Assembly (NCBI GenBank): GCA_965219235.1
Contig: OZ244721.1
Span: 1,240,001 to 1,304,000 of the forward strand
Source: CBDHCC01 sp965219235
GTDB taxonomy: Bacteria; Pseudomonadota; Alphaproteobacteria; Sphingomonadales; Sphingomonadaceae
Reading direction: 5' to 3'
Length of the DNA: 64,000 nucleotides
The notes under the pieces are model-generated. The model saw only the letters and a program-made list of their open reading frames with translations. It did not search any database and was not told the origin of the DNA. This document shows positions 8,478-16,894 of the stretch, piece by piece; position 1 is the first letter of the stretch; each line of letters starts with the position of its first letter. The translations under genes and the position numbers were made by a program.

Positions 8478-9047
8478 ATGCAATTGTGGGTCGGCCTGGG
8501 CAATCCGGGCGCGGACTATGCGCTCAACCGGCACAATGTCGGCTTCATGGCGGTGGACGCCATCGCGGCGGTCCACGGCTTCTCCCCCTGGCGCAAGCGC
8601 CTGCGCGGCTGGACGGCGGAGGGCATTTTGGCCGGCGAGAAGCTCCTCCTCCTGAAACCCGCCACCTTCATGAACGAGAGCGGACGGTCGGTCGGCGAGG
8701 CGGCGCGCTTCTTCAAGCTCGACGCCGACGCCATCACCGTCTTCCACGACGAACTCGACCTCGCGCCGTTCAAGGTGAAGGTGAAGGTCGGCGGCGGCAC
8801 GGCCGGCCACAACGGCCTGCGCTCGACCGCCCCGGTGATCGGCCCCGACTTCCGCCGCGTGCGCCTGGGCATCGGCCATCCCGGCCACAAGGACCGCGTG
8901 ACGGGATACGTGCTCGGCAATTACGCCAAGGCGGAGATGGACGACCTGTCCGGCCTGCTCGGCGCGGTGGCGGCCGAGGCGGAGTGGCTGGCCAACGGCG
9001 ACGACGCGCGGTTCATGAGCGAGGTGGCGCTGCGGCTGGCGGGGTGA
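8478..9047 (+). CDS. pth: Peptidyl-tRNA hydrolase
   Basis: A 189-residue cytoplasmic esterase that releases tRNA from prematurely dropped peptidyl-tRNAs. ATG at 8478 gives MQLWVGLGNPG, the canonical N-terminus. Catalytic residues are visible: Asn 9 in GNPG, His 19 in NRHNVGF, the Asn of ATFMNESG, the Asp of FHDELDL, and the GHNGLRS loop. Its length and composition are ordinary. It follows rplY in the same direction after a palindromic repeat of about 70 bp. Confidence 0.97.
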   Translation: MQLWVGLGNPGADYALNRHNVGFMAVDAIAAVHGFSPWRKRLRGWTAEGILAGEKLLLLKPATFMNESGRSVGEAARFFKLDADAITVFHDELDLAPFKVKVKVGGGTAGHNGLRSTAPVIGPDFRRVRLGIGHPGHKDRVTGYVLGNYAKAEMDDLSGLLGAVAAEAEWLANGDDARFMSEVALRLAG

Positions 9048-9229
9048 TGTGGGGAGCGGGAGGCCTGCTGCTGGTGGGGGGCGGACCGTCCGCTTGGGAT
9101 GGAGCGCGAACATGTTTCCAGCCGTGGCCCTCCTCTCTTCTCCGGGGTTGGAGAGTCAGACATCCGCTACCGGGTCGATAGCGGACGCGCCATGCCCGCT
9201 GGGAGAGTTATCCCCCTCACCCCCAAACC

Positions 9230-9258
9230 TTGACAAAACGAACCAATACGGCTACACT
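9230..9258 (+). promoter_or_regulatory. Sigma-70-like promoter, probably for a leaderless mRNA
   Basis: TTGACA at 9230-9235 and TACACT at 9253-9258 are separated by exactly 17 bp in an AT-rich patch. The expected start of transcription, 6-8 nt after the -10 box, coincides with the ATG at 9265. This implies an mRNA with no 5' leader. Confidence 0.7.
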
Positions 9259-9264
9259 CCGCCG

Positions 9265-9720
9265 ATGCCCAACTTCTACTCAACACCCCTGCACGAGCGG
9301 TTCACGCCCGTGCCCGTCCGCGCCCGCCACGACGGGTGGACGGTCGAGCGGCAGAGGGGGTTCGTCGCCGCGCTCCGCGACGGGCGCTCCACCGAGCAGG
9401 CGGCCACCGGGGTGGGGATGACCGCCCGGTCGGCCCGCCGGCTGCGCGATCGGCCGGACGCCGCCTCGTTCCGCAAGGCGTGGCGGACCGCCGAAGACCT
9501 GGCGGAGCCGGTGAGCGACTGGCAGAACCCCTTCTACCGGGTGCGCATCATCCGCTGGCGCAAGCGGGTGGTCCATCGCCAGGTGATCTGGAACGAGGCG
9601 GCCGTCGCGCGGCTGCTCGCACGGCGCGGCGACCCCTACGCGCACGACCCGAACGCCGCCTGGCTCATTTCCTATTCCGACGGTGAGTGCGCCTCGTCAC
9701 GTCGTGACACCTTACGGACC
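9265..9720 (+). CDS. Helix-turn-helix protein of a sphingomonad type; 3' end uncertain
   Basis: ATG at 9265 begins MPNFYSTPLHERFTPVPVRA, then RHDGWTVERQRGFVAALRDG and an HTH-like segment (STEQAATGVGMTARSARRLR) followed by ASFRKAWRTAEDLA. This layout recalls small HTH proteins I associate with Sphingomonas. The protein-like signal fades near residue 150 (about 9715), but the frame has no stop until 10335, deep inside the YceI gene. The true end may be lost or frameshifted, so the right coordinate is an estimate. A strong promoter lies directly upstream. Function is unknown; DNA binding is inferred. Confidence 0.55.
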
Positions 9721-9923
9721 TTCCGCGACCCCCATGGCCGCCTCCGCGCCTCCGTCACCCCCGCACCCAGCGCCCGCAGCGCGCCCTCTCCCCGCTCCAG
9801 CGCCAGGGCTCCAGCCGCACGTCCCCCGGCGGACGGGCGGCCGCTTTCCTGTGGGGCGCAGGAACGCTTCCAGTGGAGGCCCCGATGTGGTTGGATGAGC
9901 GTCCCACACACGGAGTCCCGGCC

Positions 9924-10538
9924 ATGCGTCCCCTTCCCGCCATCATCCTCGCATTCGCCGCCCTCCCGGCCCCCGCCCAGGACCTGCCGAAGGAAGCGCC
10001 CGGCGCCCCCGATCCGGCGCGCGTGGTCGCGGGAACCTACGAGGTCGATCCCGGCCACACCCAGGCGCTGTTCACCGTCAACCATCTGGGCTTCAGCCCC
10101 TATGCCGGCATGTTCGTCGAGCCGACCGGCACGATGGTGCTCGACCCCGCCGACCCCGCCGCCGCCAGGCTCGACATCCGCTTCCCGATCGCCAAGGTCC
10201 GGACCACCGTCGCCGCCCTCGACGAGCACCTGCAGAAGGCCGACTTCTTCGACGCCGCCCGCTTTCCGGAGGGCCGCTTCGTCGCGACCAAGGTCACCGC
10301 CACGGGCACCGCCGCCCGGATCGAGGGCGACCTGACGCTGAAGGGAGTCACCCGACCGATCACGCTCGACGCGCGCTTCGTCGGGGCCGGATCGGCCGTG
10401 ATGGGGCCGCCCAAGGTCAATGTCGGCTTCGCCGCGACCAGCGTCATCAGGCGCAGCGACTTCGGCATCGACGCCGCCATCCCGCTGGTGTCCGACGAGG
10501 TGGAGCTGACGATCAACGCGGCCTTCGTCCGGCTGTAG
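9924..10538 (+). CDS. YceI family periplasmic lipid-binding protein
   Basis: A 204-residue protein with a signal peptide (MRPLPAIILAFAALPAPAQ from ATG 9924) and the YceI lipocalin-like barrel. Supporting segments are GTYEVDPGHTQALFTVNHLG, ADFFDAARFPEGRF, GDLTLKGVTRPITLDARF and RSDFGIDAAIPLVSDEVEL. YceI-type proteins bind isoprenoid-like lipids in the periplasm. An in-frame start at 9873 would spoil the signal peptide, so 9924 is preferred. It lies between the HTH gene and ychF. Confidence 0.9.
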   Translation: MRPLPAIILAFAALPAPAQDLPKEAPGAPDPARVVAGTYEVDPGHTQALFTVNHLGFSPYAGMFVEPTGTMVLDPADPAAARLDIRFPIAKVRTTVAALDEHLQKADFFDAARFPEGRFVATKVTATGTAARIEGDLTLKGVTRPITLDARFVGAGSAVMGPPKVNVGFAATSVIRRSDFGIDAAIPLVSDEVELTINAAFVRL

Positions 10539-10616
10539 GTCGATCGCTCCCGGTCCGCTTTCCCAAGCGGCCGTTCTGCGGCAAGGGACGCCCGTCTCCT
10601 CACGAATAGGACCATC

Positions 10617-11717
10617 ATGGGTTTCCGCTGCGGCATCGTGGGCCTGCCCAACGTGGGCAAGTCCACCCTCTTCAACGCGCTCACCGAGACGCAGGCGGCG
10701 GAGGCGGCCAACTACCCCTTCTGCACGATCGAGCCCAATGTCGGCCAGGTCGCGGTGCCCGACGAGCGTCTGGCGAAGCTGGCGGCGATCGCCGGGTCGG
10801 CCAAGGTGATCCCGACGCAGCTGGGCTTCACCGACATCGCCGGCCTGGTGAAGGGCGCGTCCAGGGGCGAGGGGCTGGGCAACCAGTTCCTGGGCAACAT
10901 CCGGGAGGTGGACGCCGTCGTCCATGTGCTGCGCTGCTTCGAGGACGACGACATCCAGCACGTCGCCGGCCGGGTCGATCCGCTGGCGGACGCGGAGGTG
11001 GTCGAGACCGAGCTGATGCTGGCCGACCTGGAGAGCCTGGAGAAGCGGGTGCCGGCGCTCGTCAAGAAGGGCCAGCAGGGGGACAAGGAGTCGAAGCTCG
11101 CCGCCGCGGTGCTGGGCCGCGCGCTGGAGCTGCTGCGCGACGGCAAGCCCGCCCGGCTGACGGAGGTGGGCGACGAGGAGGAACGCCGCGCCTTCGACCA
11201 GGCGCAGCTGCTGACCGCCAAGCCGGTGCTCTATGTCTGCAACGTCGCCGAAGGGGACGCGGCCGAGGGCAACGCGCTGTCCGCCGCCGTTTTCGCCAGG
11301 GCGGCGCAGGAGGGCGCGGAGGCGGTGGTCGTCTCCGCCGCCATCGAATCGGAGATCGCCGGGCTCGGTCCAGACGACCGCGCCGAGTTCCTGGCCGACC
11401 TGGGCCTGACGGAGACCGGCCTCGCCCGCATCGTCCGCGCGGGCTACGGCCTTCTCAACCTCCTGACCTTCTTCACCGTCGGCCCCAAGGAGGCGCGCGC
11501 CTGGACCATCGAGCGCGGCGCGACCGCCCCGGAGGCGGCGGGCACCATCCATTCCGACATGCAGCGCGGCTTCATCAAGGCGGAGACGATCGCGTACGAT
11601 GACTTCGTGGCGCTCGGCGGCGAGGCGGCGGCCAAGGAGGCCGGCAAGCTGCGCCAGGAGGGCAAGGAGTACCAGGTGAAGGACGGCGACGTCTTCCACT
11701 TCCGATTCAACGTGTGA
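10617..11717 (+). CDS. ychF: Redox-regulated ATPase YchF (Obg/OLA1 family)
   Basis: A 366-residue ribosome-associated P-loop NTPase. The G1 motif GLPNVGKST is at residues 8-16, DIAGLVKGASRGEGLGNQFL holds G3, and the altered G4 motif NVAE (in YVCNVAEGD) is the family signature that favours ATP over GTP. The C-terminal TGS domain contains FTVGPKEARAW and GFIKAETI. Length matches the family. It is probably separately transcribed, 78 bp after the YceI gene. Confidence 0.97.
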   Translation: MGFRCGIVGLPNVGKSTLFNALTETQAAEAANYPFCTIEPNVGQVAVPDERLAKLAAIAGSAKVIPTQLGFTDIAGLVKGASRGEGLGNQFLGNIREVDAVVHVLRCFEDDDIQHVAGRVDPLADAEVVETELMLADLESLEKRVPALVKKGQQGDKESKLAAAVLGRALELLRDGKPARLTEVGDEEERRAFDQAQLLTAKPVLYVCNVAEGDAAEGNALSAAVFARAAQEGAEAVVVSAAIESEIAGLGPDDRAEFLADLGLTETGLARIVRAGYGLLNLLTFFTVGPKEARAWTIERGATAPEAAGTIHSDMQRGFIKAETIAYDDFVALGGEAAAKEAGKLRQEGKEYQVKDGDVFHFRFNV

Positions 11718-11743
11718 GGGGGCTGGCCAGGGAGGAGCGGGAC

Positions 11744-11951
11744 ATGACGGACACCTCGACCGGCGGATGCTCGTGCGGCCGAGTTCGATATGGGATCGAA
11801 CGAACGACCCTGTTCAAGCCGTAGGCCTGTCACTGCGGCATGGGTCGTCATCCCGGACGATGTTCCCGCCTTCGACACTCAGCCCGGCTCTTTGACGGAG
11901 TGGCAGAGCCTGCTGCTTCCTGACACCAAGCGGCTTAAACAAGGCCGGTAG
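11744..11951 (+). pseudogene. Remnant of a GFA (glutathione-dependent formaldehyde-activating/CENP-V) family gene
   Basis: After a good GGAGG site, ATG at 11744 starts MTDTSTGGCSCGRVRYGIER, the Cys-rich start of GFA-family proteins. A TAG at 11822 interrupts just before ACHC, where the family has its C-H-C zinc motif. In a shifted frame from about 11838, AWVVIPDDVPAFD...EWQSLLLP resembles the family C-terminus and ends at 11949. The middle third is missing, so this is a deletion-and-stop remnant. The rest of the ychF-12085 gap (11952-12084) shows no gene. Confidence 0.65.
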
Positions 11952-12084
11952 GGATGCGTATGATCCGAACGGGCGCGGTGAGGGTCAGCCGCCGTTTCGA
12001 CCGGAGGCCGGGCGGAACTCTCGTTCGGACACATGTCACCACACGTCAAGCGGACGTTTCGCGACTCTCGCAGAGGATTTCAAC

Positions 12085-12813
12085 ATGCCAGTCGAGCACA
12101 CGACGATCGCGACGAACGATGGCGACTGTCCCACCCTCGTTCTGACACCTTCAGGCGCCGGACCGTGGCCCGCCGTCATTTTCTACATGGACGCCGGTGG
12201 CATTCGGCCGGCGCTGACCAAGATGGCACAGCGGCTCGCGGATGCCGGCTATCTCGTGCTGTTGCCCGACCTCTTCTACCGGCATGGACCCTATGGCCCG
12301 CTCGTCCCGAAGGAGGTGTTCGCGGGGGACGTCGCGGCGATCCTGGGACCGCTCATGGCGAGCACGGGGAACGACAAGGCGGCCGAGGACACGGAGGCGC
12401 TTCTGGCGTCCTTGTCGACTCGCGGCGATATCTCCGGGGCCAGGGTCGGAGCCGTCGGCTTCTGTATGGGGGGTGGCATGGCCTTGGCTTCGGCCGCCAC
12501 CCACCCCGATCGTTTCGGGGCGGTGGCCAGCTTTCACGGCGGCAACCTCGCGACGGACGCGCCGACAAGCCCGCACCTGCTCGTTCCGGAGCTTGACGCC
12601 GAAGTCTATATCGCCGCCGCCGAAGCCGATGACAGCTATCCGGCGGCGATGGCCGAACGGCTCGAAGCCGCCCTGGGCGCGGCCGGTGTCCGCTATCGGA
12701 CCGAGACCTACCCGGCCGCGCACGGCTGGATGATTCCGGACTTCCCCACCTACGATCACGATGCCGCCGAGCAGGGTTGGCGCGAGATGCTGGCCCTGTT
12801 CGACGGACAGTGA
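12085..12813 (+). CDS. Dienelactone hydrolase family protein
   Basis: A 242-residue cytoplasmic alpha/beta hydrolase. The nucleophile elbow is GFCMGGG with Cys 127. His 213 in AAHGWM completes the triad with a probable acid in EADDSY near 182. These features match carboxymethylenebutenolidase-like enzymes; the natural substrate cannot be told. No aromatic-degradation genes flank it. Its stop overlaps the GTG start of the following methyltransferase (GTGA), indicating translational coupling. Confidence 0.85.
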   Translation: MPVEHTTIATNDGDCPTLVLTPSGAGPWPAVIFYMDAGGIRPALTKMAQRLADAGYLVLLPDLFYRHGPYGPLVPKEVFAGDVAAILGPLMASTGNDKAAEDTEALLASLSTRGDISGARVGAVGFCMGGGMALASAATHPDRFGAVASFHGGNLATDAPTSPHLLVPELDAEVYIAAAEADDSYPAAMAERLEAALGAAGVRYRTETYPAAHGWMIPDFPTYDHDAAEQGWREMLALFDGQ

Positions 12814-13598
12814 CCGACAGCCGGCACTATCTGCGCGAGGTGCAGTATCGGCATCCGGACCGGCTGCGGGCGCGGTCGCTGCTCCACACCCGATACGGAC
12901 GGGGCGACTGGTTCGAGTGGCTGGCCGGCCACATCCCGCTGCCGGCCGGGGGCGTCGTCGCGGATGTGGGGTGCGGAGCGGGGGCCTTCTGGACCCACGC
13001 GCCATGGTCCGTGCCGGACAACCTGGGATTGCGCCTGTTCGACCTGTCTCCTGGCATGGTCGACGCCGCCACCACAGCCGTCCGCGCGACCGCCCGGTGG
13101 AGCGATGTGGAGGCGAGCGTCGCGGACGCGGCCGCCCTGCCGCTGGAGGACGGCGGCGCGGACACGGTGCTCGCCATCCACATGCTCTATCATCTGCCCG
13201 ATCCGGCGGCGGGCGTTCGGGAGATGGCGCGGGTCGTCAGGCGATCGGGAGCGGTCGCGGTGGCGCTCAATCCCGCCGGCACGATGGCGGAGCTGTCGTC
13301 GCTCGTCCGGGAGGCGCTCGGCGTTGCTGGCGGGTCCCGGCCCGAGCCGCTGACATCGGATCGGGCGATCCCGCTCCTCCGCGAGAGCTTCGCCGCCGTG
13401 GAGCGGGTGCGGTTCGAGGACGAGCTGAGGGTGACCGACCCGGTGGACCTGCTCGCCTACCTCCTGAGCCTGCCGGTCGCGGACGCTCCCGGCGCGAGCG
13501 AGGCGCTGGCGAGCGCCGTGGCGGACGCCTTCGCCCGGTCCTCCGATGGCGTCCGCATCGTCAAGGCCGCCGACCTGCTGGTCTGCCGGCCGGCATGA
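12810..13598 (+). CDS. Class I SAM-dependent methyltransferase
   Basis: About 262 residues from a GTG start at 12810 that overlaps the upstream stop by 4 nt. Motif I is VVADVGCGAGAFW near residue 50. LRLFDLSPGMVDAA is the acidic post-I region, and VLAIHMLYHLPDPAAGVREM is motif IV/post-IV. This is the Methyltransf_11 pattern of small-molecule methyltransferases. The substrate is unknown. A longer ATG start at 12777 exists but lies inside the hydrolase gene. Coupled to the dienelactone hydrolase, it may act in the same pathway. Confidence 0.82.
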   Translation: MTDSRHYLREVQYRHPDRLRARSLLHTRYGRGDWFEWLAGHIPLPAGGVVADVGCGAGAFWTHAPWSVPDNLGLRLFDLSPGMVDAATTAVRATARWSDVEASVADAAALPLEDGGADTVLAIHMLYHLPDPAAGVREMARVVRRSGAVAVALNPAGTMAELSSLVREALGVAGGSRPEPLTSDRAIPLLRESFAAVERVRFEDELRVTDPVDLLAYLLSLPVADAPGASEALASAVADAFARSSDGVRIVKAADLLVCRPA

Positions 13599-13710
13599 GT
13601 CGCAACGGATTGGAGGCGCGGCTCACTCGGGCTCCTATGCCGCCCTGCCCCTCATCGATGTGGGCGAAGACCAGCCGGGCCGTCCAGGCTCGAAAGCCGC
13701 CCTCAAGCCG

Positions 13711-13737
13711 GGGTCACAACCGTTCGGTTTTGACACC
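13711..13737. promoter_or_regulatory. Operator-like inverted repeat, copy 1
   Basis: The motif GTCACAACCG-TTCGGTTTTGAC is an imperfect inverted repeat. It matches the copy at 16691-16717 at 24 of 27 positions. The two copies bracket the four-gene block 13796-16567. It could be a regulator binding site or a repeat element; the sequence does not decide. Confidence 0.5.
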
Positions 13738-13795
13738 GGGCAGTGATGCCCCCTCCGTTGTGCAAACGTCCATTCTGCAGACGCGAACGGCTTGC

Positions 13796-14335
13796 CTATG
13801 CTGGTCGAGAGAGTCGCATTTCGCTCGAGAGCACGTCGGCCCCTGCGGCAAGGCAGGGGCGCCGGGTCCGGCCGGTTTGAACGAAGCCGAGCTTTTCAAG
13901 CACCCGGCCCGAAGCGGGATTTTTCTCGAAGTAGCCGGACGTGATGTATGGGAAGCCCAACATATCAAAGCCGTAGGACAGGACGGCTCGCGCGGCTTCG
14001 GTCGTTATCCCCTGACCCCAATGATCGCGCGCGAGCCAGTAGCCAAGCTCGGCCGTGTCCGCGTCTTCCTCCGGCGTTAGGCCGACCGCGCCTACGAGTT
14101 CGTCCGAGCCTTTCAGGGTTACCGCCCAAACCCATTCGGCAGGCACGACCTGTTCTAGGAAGAATGTAGCATCGGCCGGGCCGTAAGGGTGTGGGACACG
14201 CGCCAAACGGCGAGCGACTTCCCAATCCCCGACGATTCTAACGATCGCAGCTGCATCGCTGGCGTTCGGCCGCCTTAGCAACAGGCGATCGGTCACCAGC
14301 TCGGGACGGTCGCTCAATGATGAGGTGTTTAGCAC
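13796..14335 (-). CDS. GNAT family N-acetyltransferase (RimJ/RimL-like)
   Basis: A 179-residue acetyltransferase. The N-terminal TDRLLLRRPNASDAAAIVRI and central LGYWLARDHWGQGITTEAAR (acetyl-CoA-binding Q-x-x-G-x-T/A pattern) are typical of the RimJ/RimL branch, as is ASGRVLEKLGFVQTG near the C-terminus. The substrate could be a protein N-terminus or a small molecule. It is the last gene of a same-strand block with an NTF2-like protein, a metalloprotease and an AraC regulator. The base composition is visibly lower in GC than the flanking regions. Confidence 0.88.
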   Translation of the reverse strand: MLNTSSLSDRPELVTDRLLLRRPNASDAAAIVRIVGDWEVARRLARVPHPYGPADATFFLEQVVPAEWVWAVTLKGSDELVGAVGLTPEEDADTAELGYWLARDHWGQGITTEAARAVLSYGFDMLGFPYITSGYFEKNPASGRVLEKLGFVQTGRTRRPCLAAGADVLSSEMRLSRPA

Positions 14336-14343
14336 GGCCAGGC

Positions 14344-14820
14344 TTACTGCGCCGGTTTGGGCGGCTGGACGCCGGTATATTGCGCTGAGGCCATGAGCCA
14401 GCGGCTACCTATTCGCTGTTCGACGTAAGTGACCCGGACCGTGCGGTTAACCGTACCCCCCGTCGGCGCGGGTATCGCGTAATCGACCGAGCCTATCACG
14501 ATTGCGGTATCGCCGTAGCGGCGCACGTCCTGCGTGCTGAGCGTCATGGGCGGAACGGGAGTAGCCTTATCAGCCGCGTAGAAGCCCAGCACCGCTTGCC
14601 GCCGATCGATCTCACCACGCGGCGAGACTTCGACGTAATCCCGCGTCAACAAGGTATCGAGCGCCTCCGCGTCGAAGCGGTTGCGGGCGTCGGAGAAGGC
14701 TTGAACGGTGGCGAGGACCTGAGCGTTCGACGCTGAGCTGTTTTGTGCGGTGCCTGGAACGGCGACGCCGACGAACGCCAGCGCGGTTGTGGCGAGCAAA
14801 GGACGCATCTTCTTCATCAT
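14344..14820 (-). CDS. Secreted NTF2-like (DUF4440/SnoaL-type) protein
   Basis: A 158-residue protein with a signal peptide (MKKMRPLLATTALAFVGVAV ending near GTAQ) and a cone-shaped NTF2-like fold signature. Evidence for the fold is FSDARNRFDAEALDTLLTRD, YVEVSPRGEIDRR, DVRRYGDTAIVIGSVDY and SRWLMASAQYTGV. Such domains act as small-molecule binding or isomerase-like scaffolds; no catalytic residue can be assigned. The gene lies 8 nt upstream of the GNAT gene on the same strand, suggesting co-transcription. Confidence 0.8.
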   Translation of the reverse strand: MMKKMRPLLATTALAFVGVAVPGTAQNSSASNAQVLATVQAFSDARNRFDAEALDTLLTRDYVEVSPRGEIDRRQAVLGFYAADKATPVPPMTLSTQDVRRYGDTAIVIGSVDYAIPAPTGGTVNRTVRVTYVEQRIGSRWLMASAQYTGVQPPKPAQ

Positions 14821-14945
14821 CTGACTTCCCCTTTGTTGGTGATCATTCGGTCAGCGAGTGACGCCTGTTCAGAAAAAACGGCCGTTTGCCTGTTGGTTCT
14901 GCCTGCTAACGCGAGCATCGAATGGCAGCGACGGCGCGACGCCGC

Positions 14946-15635
14946 TCATTCGTGCGGCCACGCCAGCTTCACGGTCTGGCAAAACGAAGGCTTTGGCTTT
15001 TCAGCCATAGCAAGTCGAGTCATCTTCTTTTGATACAAGCTGTAGCGAGAGGGGTCGGCCTCAATAGCTGCAATGTTGGTGTTGAAATATTCAGATTCGC
15101 TACTCGCGGTAGGTGCGAGTTCAGGGACCGGTAATCGCTGCGCAACAAAGTTCGCCAGGCGCAGTTCTGAGGACACGGCACCGGGGTTATCTCGCCAAAA
15201 AGCCACCATCATCCGGTTAGCCTCATATTCGGCTTGCCATCGTTTCAACGGACGACGTGATACTTCCTGGACCCAGTGGCCAAGTTCGTGGGCGATGAGC
15301 AGGGTATTAAAAACCTCGACATACTGCTCATGCCCCGACAGACCAAGCGTACCGATTGATGCAAAGCGCTCCATAGCGGCGCGCCGGCCGGGATCGAGTA
15401 TGTCATAAGGTACGATCACAACCGCCCGTTCAGGCGGGTCATAACGCGTCGCACCCGGCGATGTCGCCAGTTTGACGATCGGCTTAAACATAGGCTTGCG
15501 GCCGCAAGCGACTACTGCGGTGTAGAACGCGTCAACGACGGGCTGCGCCTGAGCGACGGCCTCATCGAATCCAGCCGCATTTGTTCCTGACAGCAAGCCG
15601 GCTGCCGCAACGATAGCAGCGTTAAAAATGTTCAT
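14946..15635 (-). CDS. Putative secreted zinc metallopeptidase
   Basis: A 229-residue protein with a hydrophobic N-terminus (MNIFNAAIVAAAGLLSGTNA) consistent with export. LLIAHELGHWVQ carries the HExxH zinc motif at His 116, Glu 117 and His 120. EYEANRMM around 136-140 could supply the third ligand, as in other gluzincins. The rest matches no family I recognise. It lies between an AraC regulator and an NTF2-like gene on the same strand. Peptidase activity is inferred from the motif only. Confidence 0.68.
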   Translation of the reverse strand: MNIFNAAIVAAAGLLSGTNAAGFDEAVAQAQPVVDAFYTAVVACGRKPMFKPIVKLATSPGATRYDPPERAVVIVPYDILDPGRRAAMERFASIGTLGLSGHEQYVEVFNTLLIAHELGHWVQEVSRRPLKRWQAEYEANRMMVAFWRDNPGAVSSELRLANFVAQRLPVPELAPTASSESEYFNTNIAAIEADPSRYSLYQKKMTRLAMAEKPKPSFCQTVKLAWPHE

Positions 15636-15685
15636 AGCCAGTCTCTAGGATGATGTGTTGCAGGGGTAGCAAGCTGGTGCGGACC

Positions 15686-16567
15686 TCACCTCAGCGGCAG
15701 GAACAGTTCCGCGACCGCTTCGTGCTCCGGGACCTCTGGGAAAAAGGCGAGGCGCTGGCAGTATAGCGGAAAATCCCGGGCTTCCTCACCGCTGGCGGGT
15801 AGCCACTCGCCATAGAGATACAGGGCGGCGGGCTCCAGATTATCGGCGTTGCCGACGACACGCAGCACCGCGCAGCGCCCGCCCGGAATGGTGCCGGCCT
15901 CGATCCGCTCGCCGTTCGCCTCGATCGGTCGATCCATCCCGACGCACAGATCTATGCGATACTCGGCCGGGGGCGTCGTGCGGGGATCGGAGTGGAAGAC
16001 GTTGAAGGTCGCGCTGGTCTTTGGCGACAGCCCGGTTGCCTTTCGCCATGCGATGAATCGATGGATGGTTGCGCCGATCGTCGCCGGGTCGCCGCGATGC
16101 TCCATGATCATCACCGCAGTCGGAGCTACGTCGCGGATCGTCACATCGTCGGAAGTGTAGGTGGTCTGCATGAGTTTGCTCCTCGCATTGTCGAGAGGCC
16201 CAAAGGCCACAAGCCACGGCTCCCAATCGGGAGCCTTCCTGAACGACGACGGCGACTGCCCGAACCGTTGCCGAAAGGCGCGGGCGAAGGCATCCGGGGC
16301 GTCGTAACCGGCATCCATAGCTATGTCGGTGACGCTCTGCGCGTCCCGGTAGGCCAGCCGGTAGGATGCCCGCTTCATGCGGGCGAGCTGGATATAGCGA
16401 TGCACGGACAGTCCGAAGGTTGCCGTGAACTGCCGGTGGAAGTGGTATTTCGAGAATGCCGCGATACCGCTCACCGCATCCAGGTCCAGATCATCGCTCA
16501 GATGCCGGTCGATGTGATCCAGCACCCGTTGCATCCGGGCATGATAGTTGTGAAGCGCCGCCTTCAT
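15686..16567 (-). CDS. AraC family regulator with C-terminal GyrI-like effector domain
   Basis: A 293-residue protein. Residues about 10-105 form the double helix-turn-helix of AraC proteins (AAFSKYHFHRQFTATFGLSV; VTDIAMDAGYDAPDAFARAF). Residues about 130-290 form a GyrI-like ligand-binding domain (VMIMEHRGDPATIGATIHRF and RIDLCVGMDRP). This Rob/SoxS-like architecture usually senses small hydrophobic or cationic compounds. It is the first gene of the minus-strand block and may control the three genes downstream. An operator-like inverted repeat lies 124 bp upstream of its start. Confidence 0.9.
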   Translation of the reverse strand: MKAALHNYHARMQRVLDHIDRHLSDDLDLDAVSGIAAFSKYHFHRQFTATFGLSVHRYIQLARMKRASYRLAYRDAQSVTDIAMDAGYDAPDAFARAFRQRFGQSPSSFRKAPDWEPWLVAFGPLDNARSKLMQTTYTSDDVTIRDVAPTAVMIMEHRGDPATIGATIHRFIAWRKATGLSPKTSATFNVFHSDPRTTPPAEYRIDLCVGMDRPIEANGERIEAGTIPGGRCAVLRVVGNADNLEPAALYLYGEWLPASGEEARDFPLYCQRLAFFPEVPEHEAVAELFLPLR

Positions 16568-16894
16568 CGTCCCGTCCTCCGTGGCAACGCCAGCTAGGCG
16601 CTCCCGGATATGCCACGCTCGACCGATCTTGCGGTTCTAACACAGCCGATCAGGCTGTCCCTTCAATAGCCGATTGCTAGAAAGCAGCCAGTGTCACAAC
16701 CGGTCGGTTGTGACACCAACACCCTACCCACGCTTTTCCGCTCATCACGGGGTGTCAGAAGCCCGTGTCCCTGGCTGGTCAGGACAGCCGACATCCGGAC
16801 CTGTGTGGTCGATCGTGAGCGCACGCCGCCTCGGACGGCATTGAACCCCTGCCCCGACCCTTGCCCTGACACTCGCCTGCGCTAGGCGGACCCT
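16568..16894. other. Intergenic region with operator-like inverted repeat, copy 2 (16691-16717)
   Basis: This 327-bp divergent region separates the AraC gene from the phosphodiesterase gene. The only strong feature is the inverted repeat at 16691-16716: GTGTCACAACC and GGTTGTGACAC around a GGTC centre, 11 bp per arm. It is nearly identical to the copy at 13711-13737. I see no gene and no convincing -35/-10 pair. Confidence 0.6.

Noticed and set aside
12777..12810. Longer ATG start for the methyltransferase gene
   Set aside because: It would place 11 extra codons inside the hydrolase gene, whereas the GTG at 12810 forms a classic 4-nt stop-start overlap.
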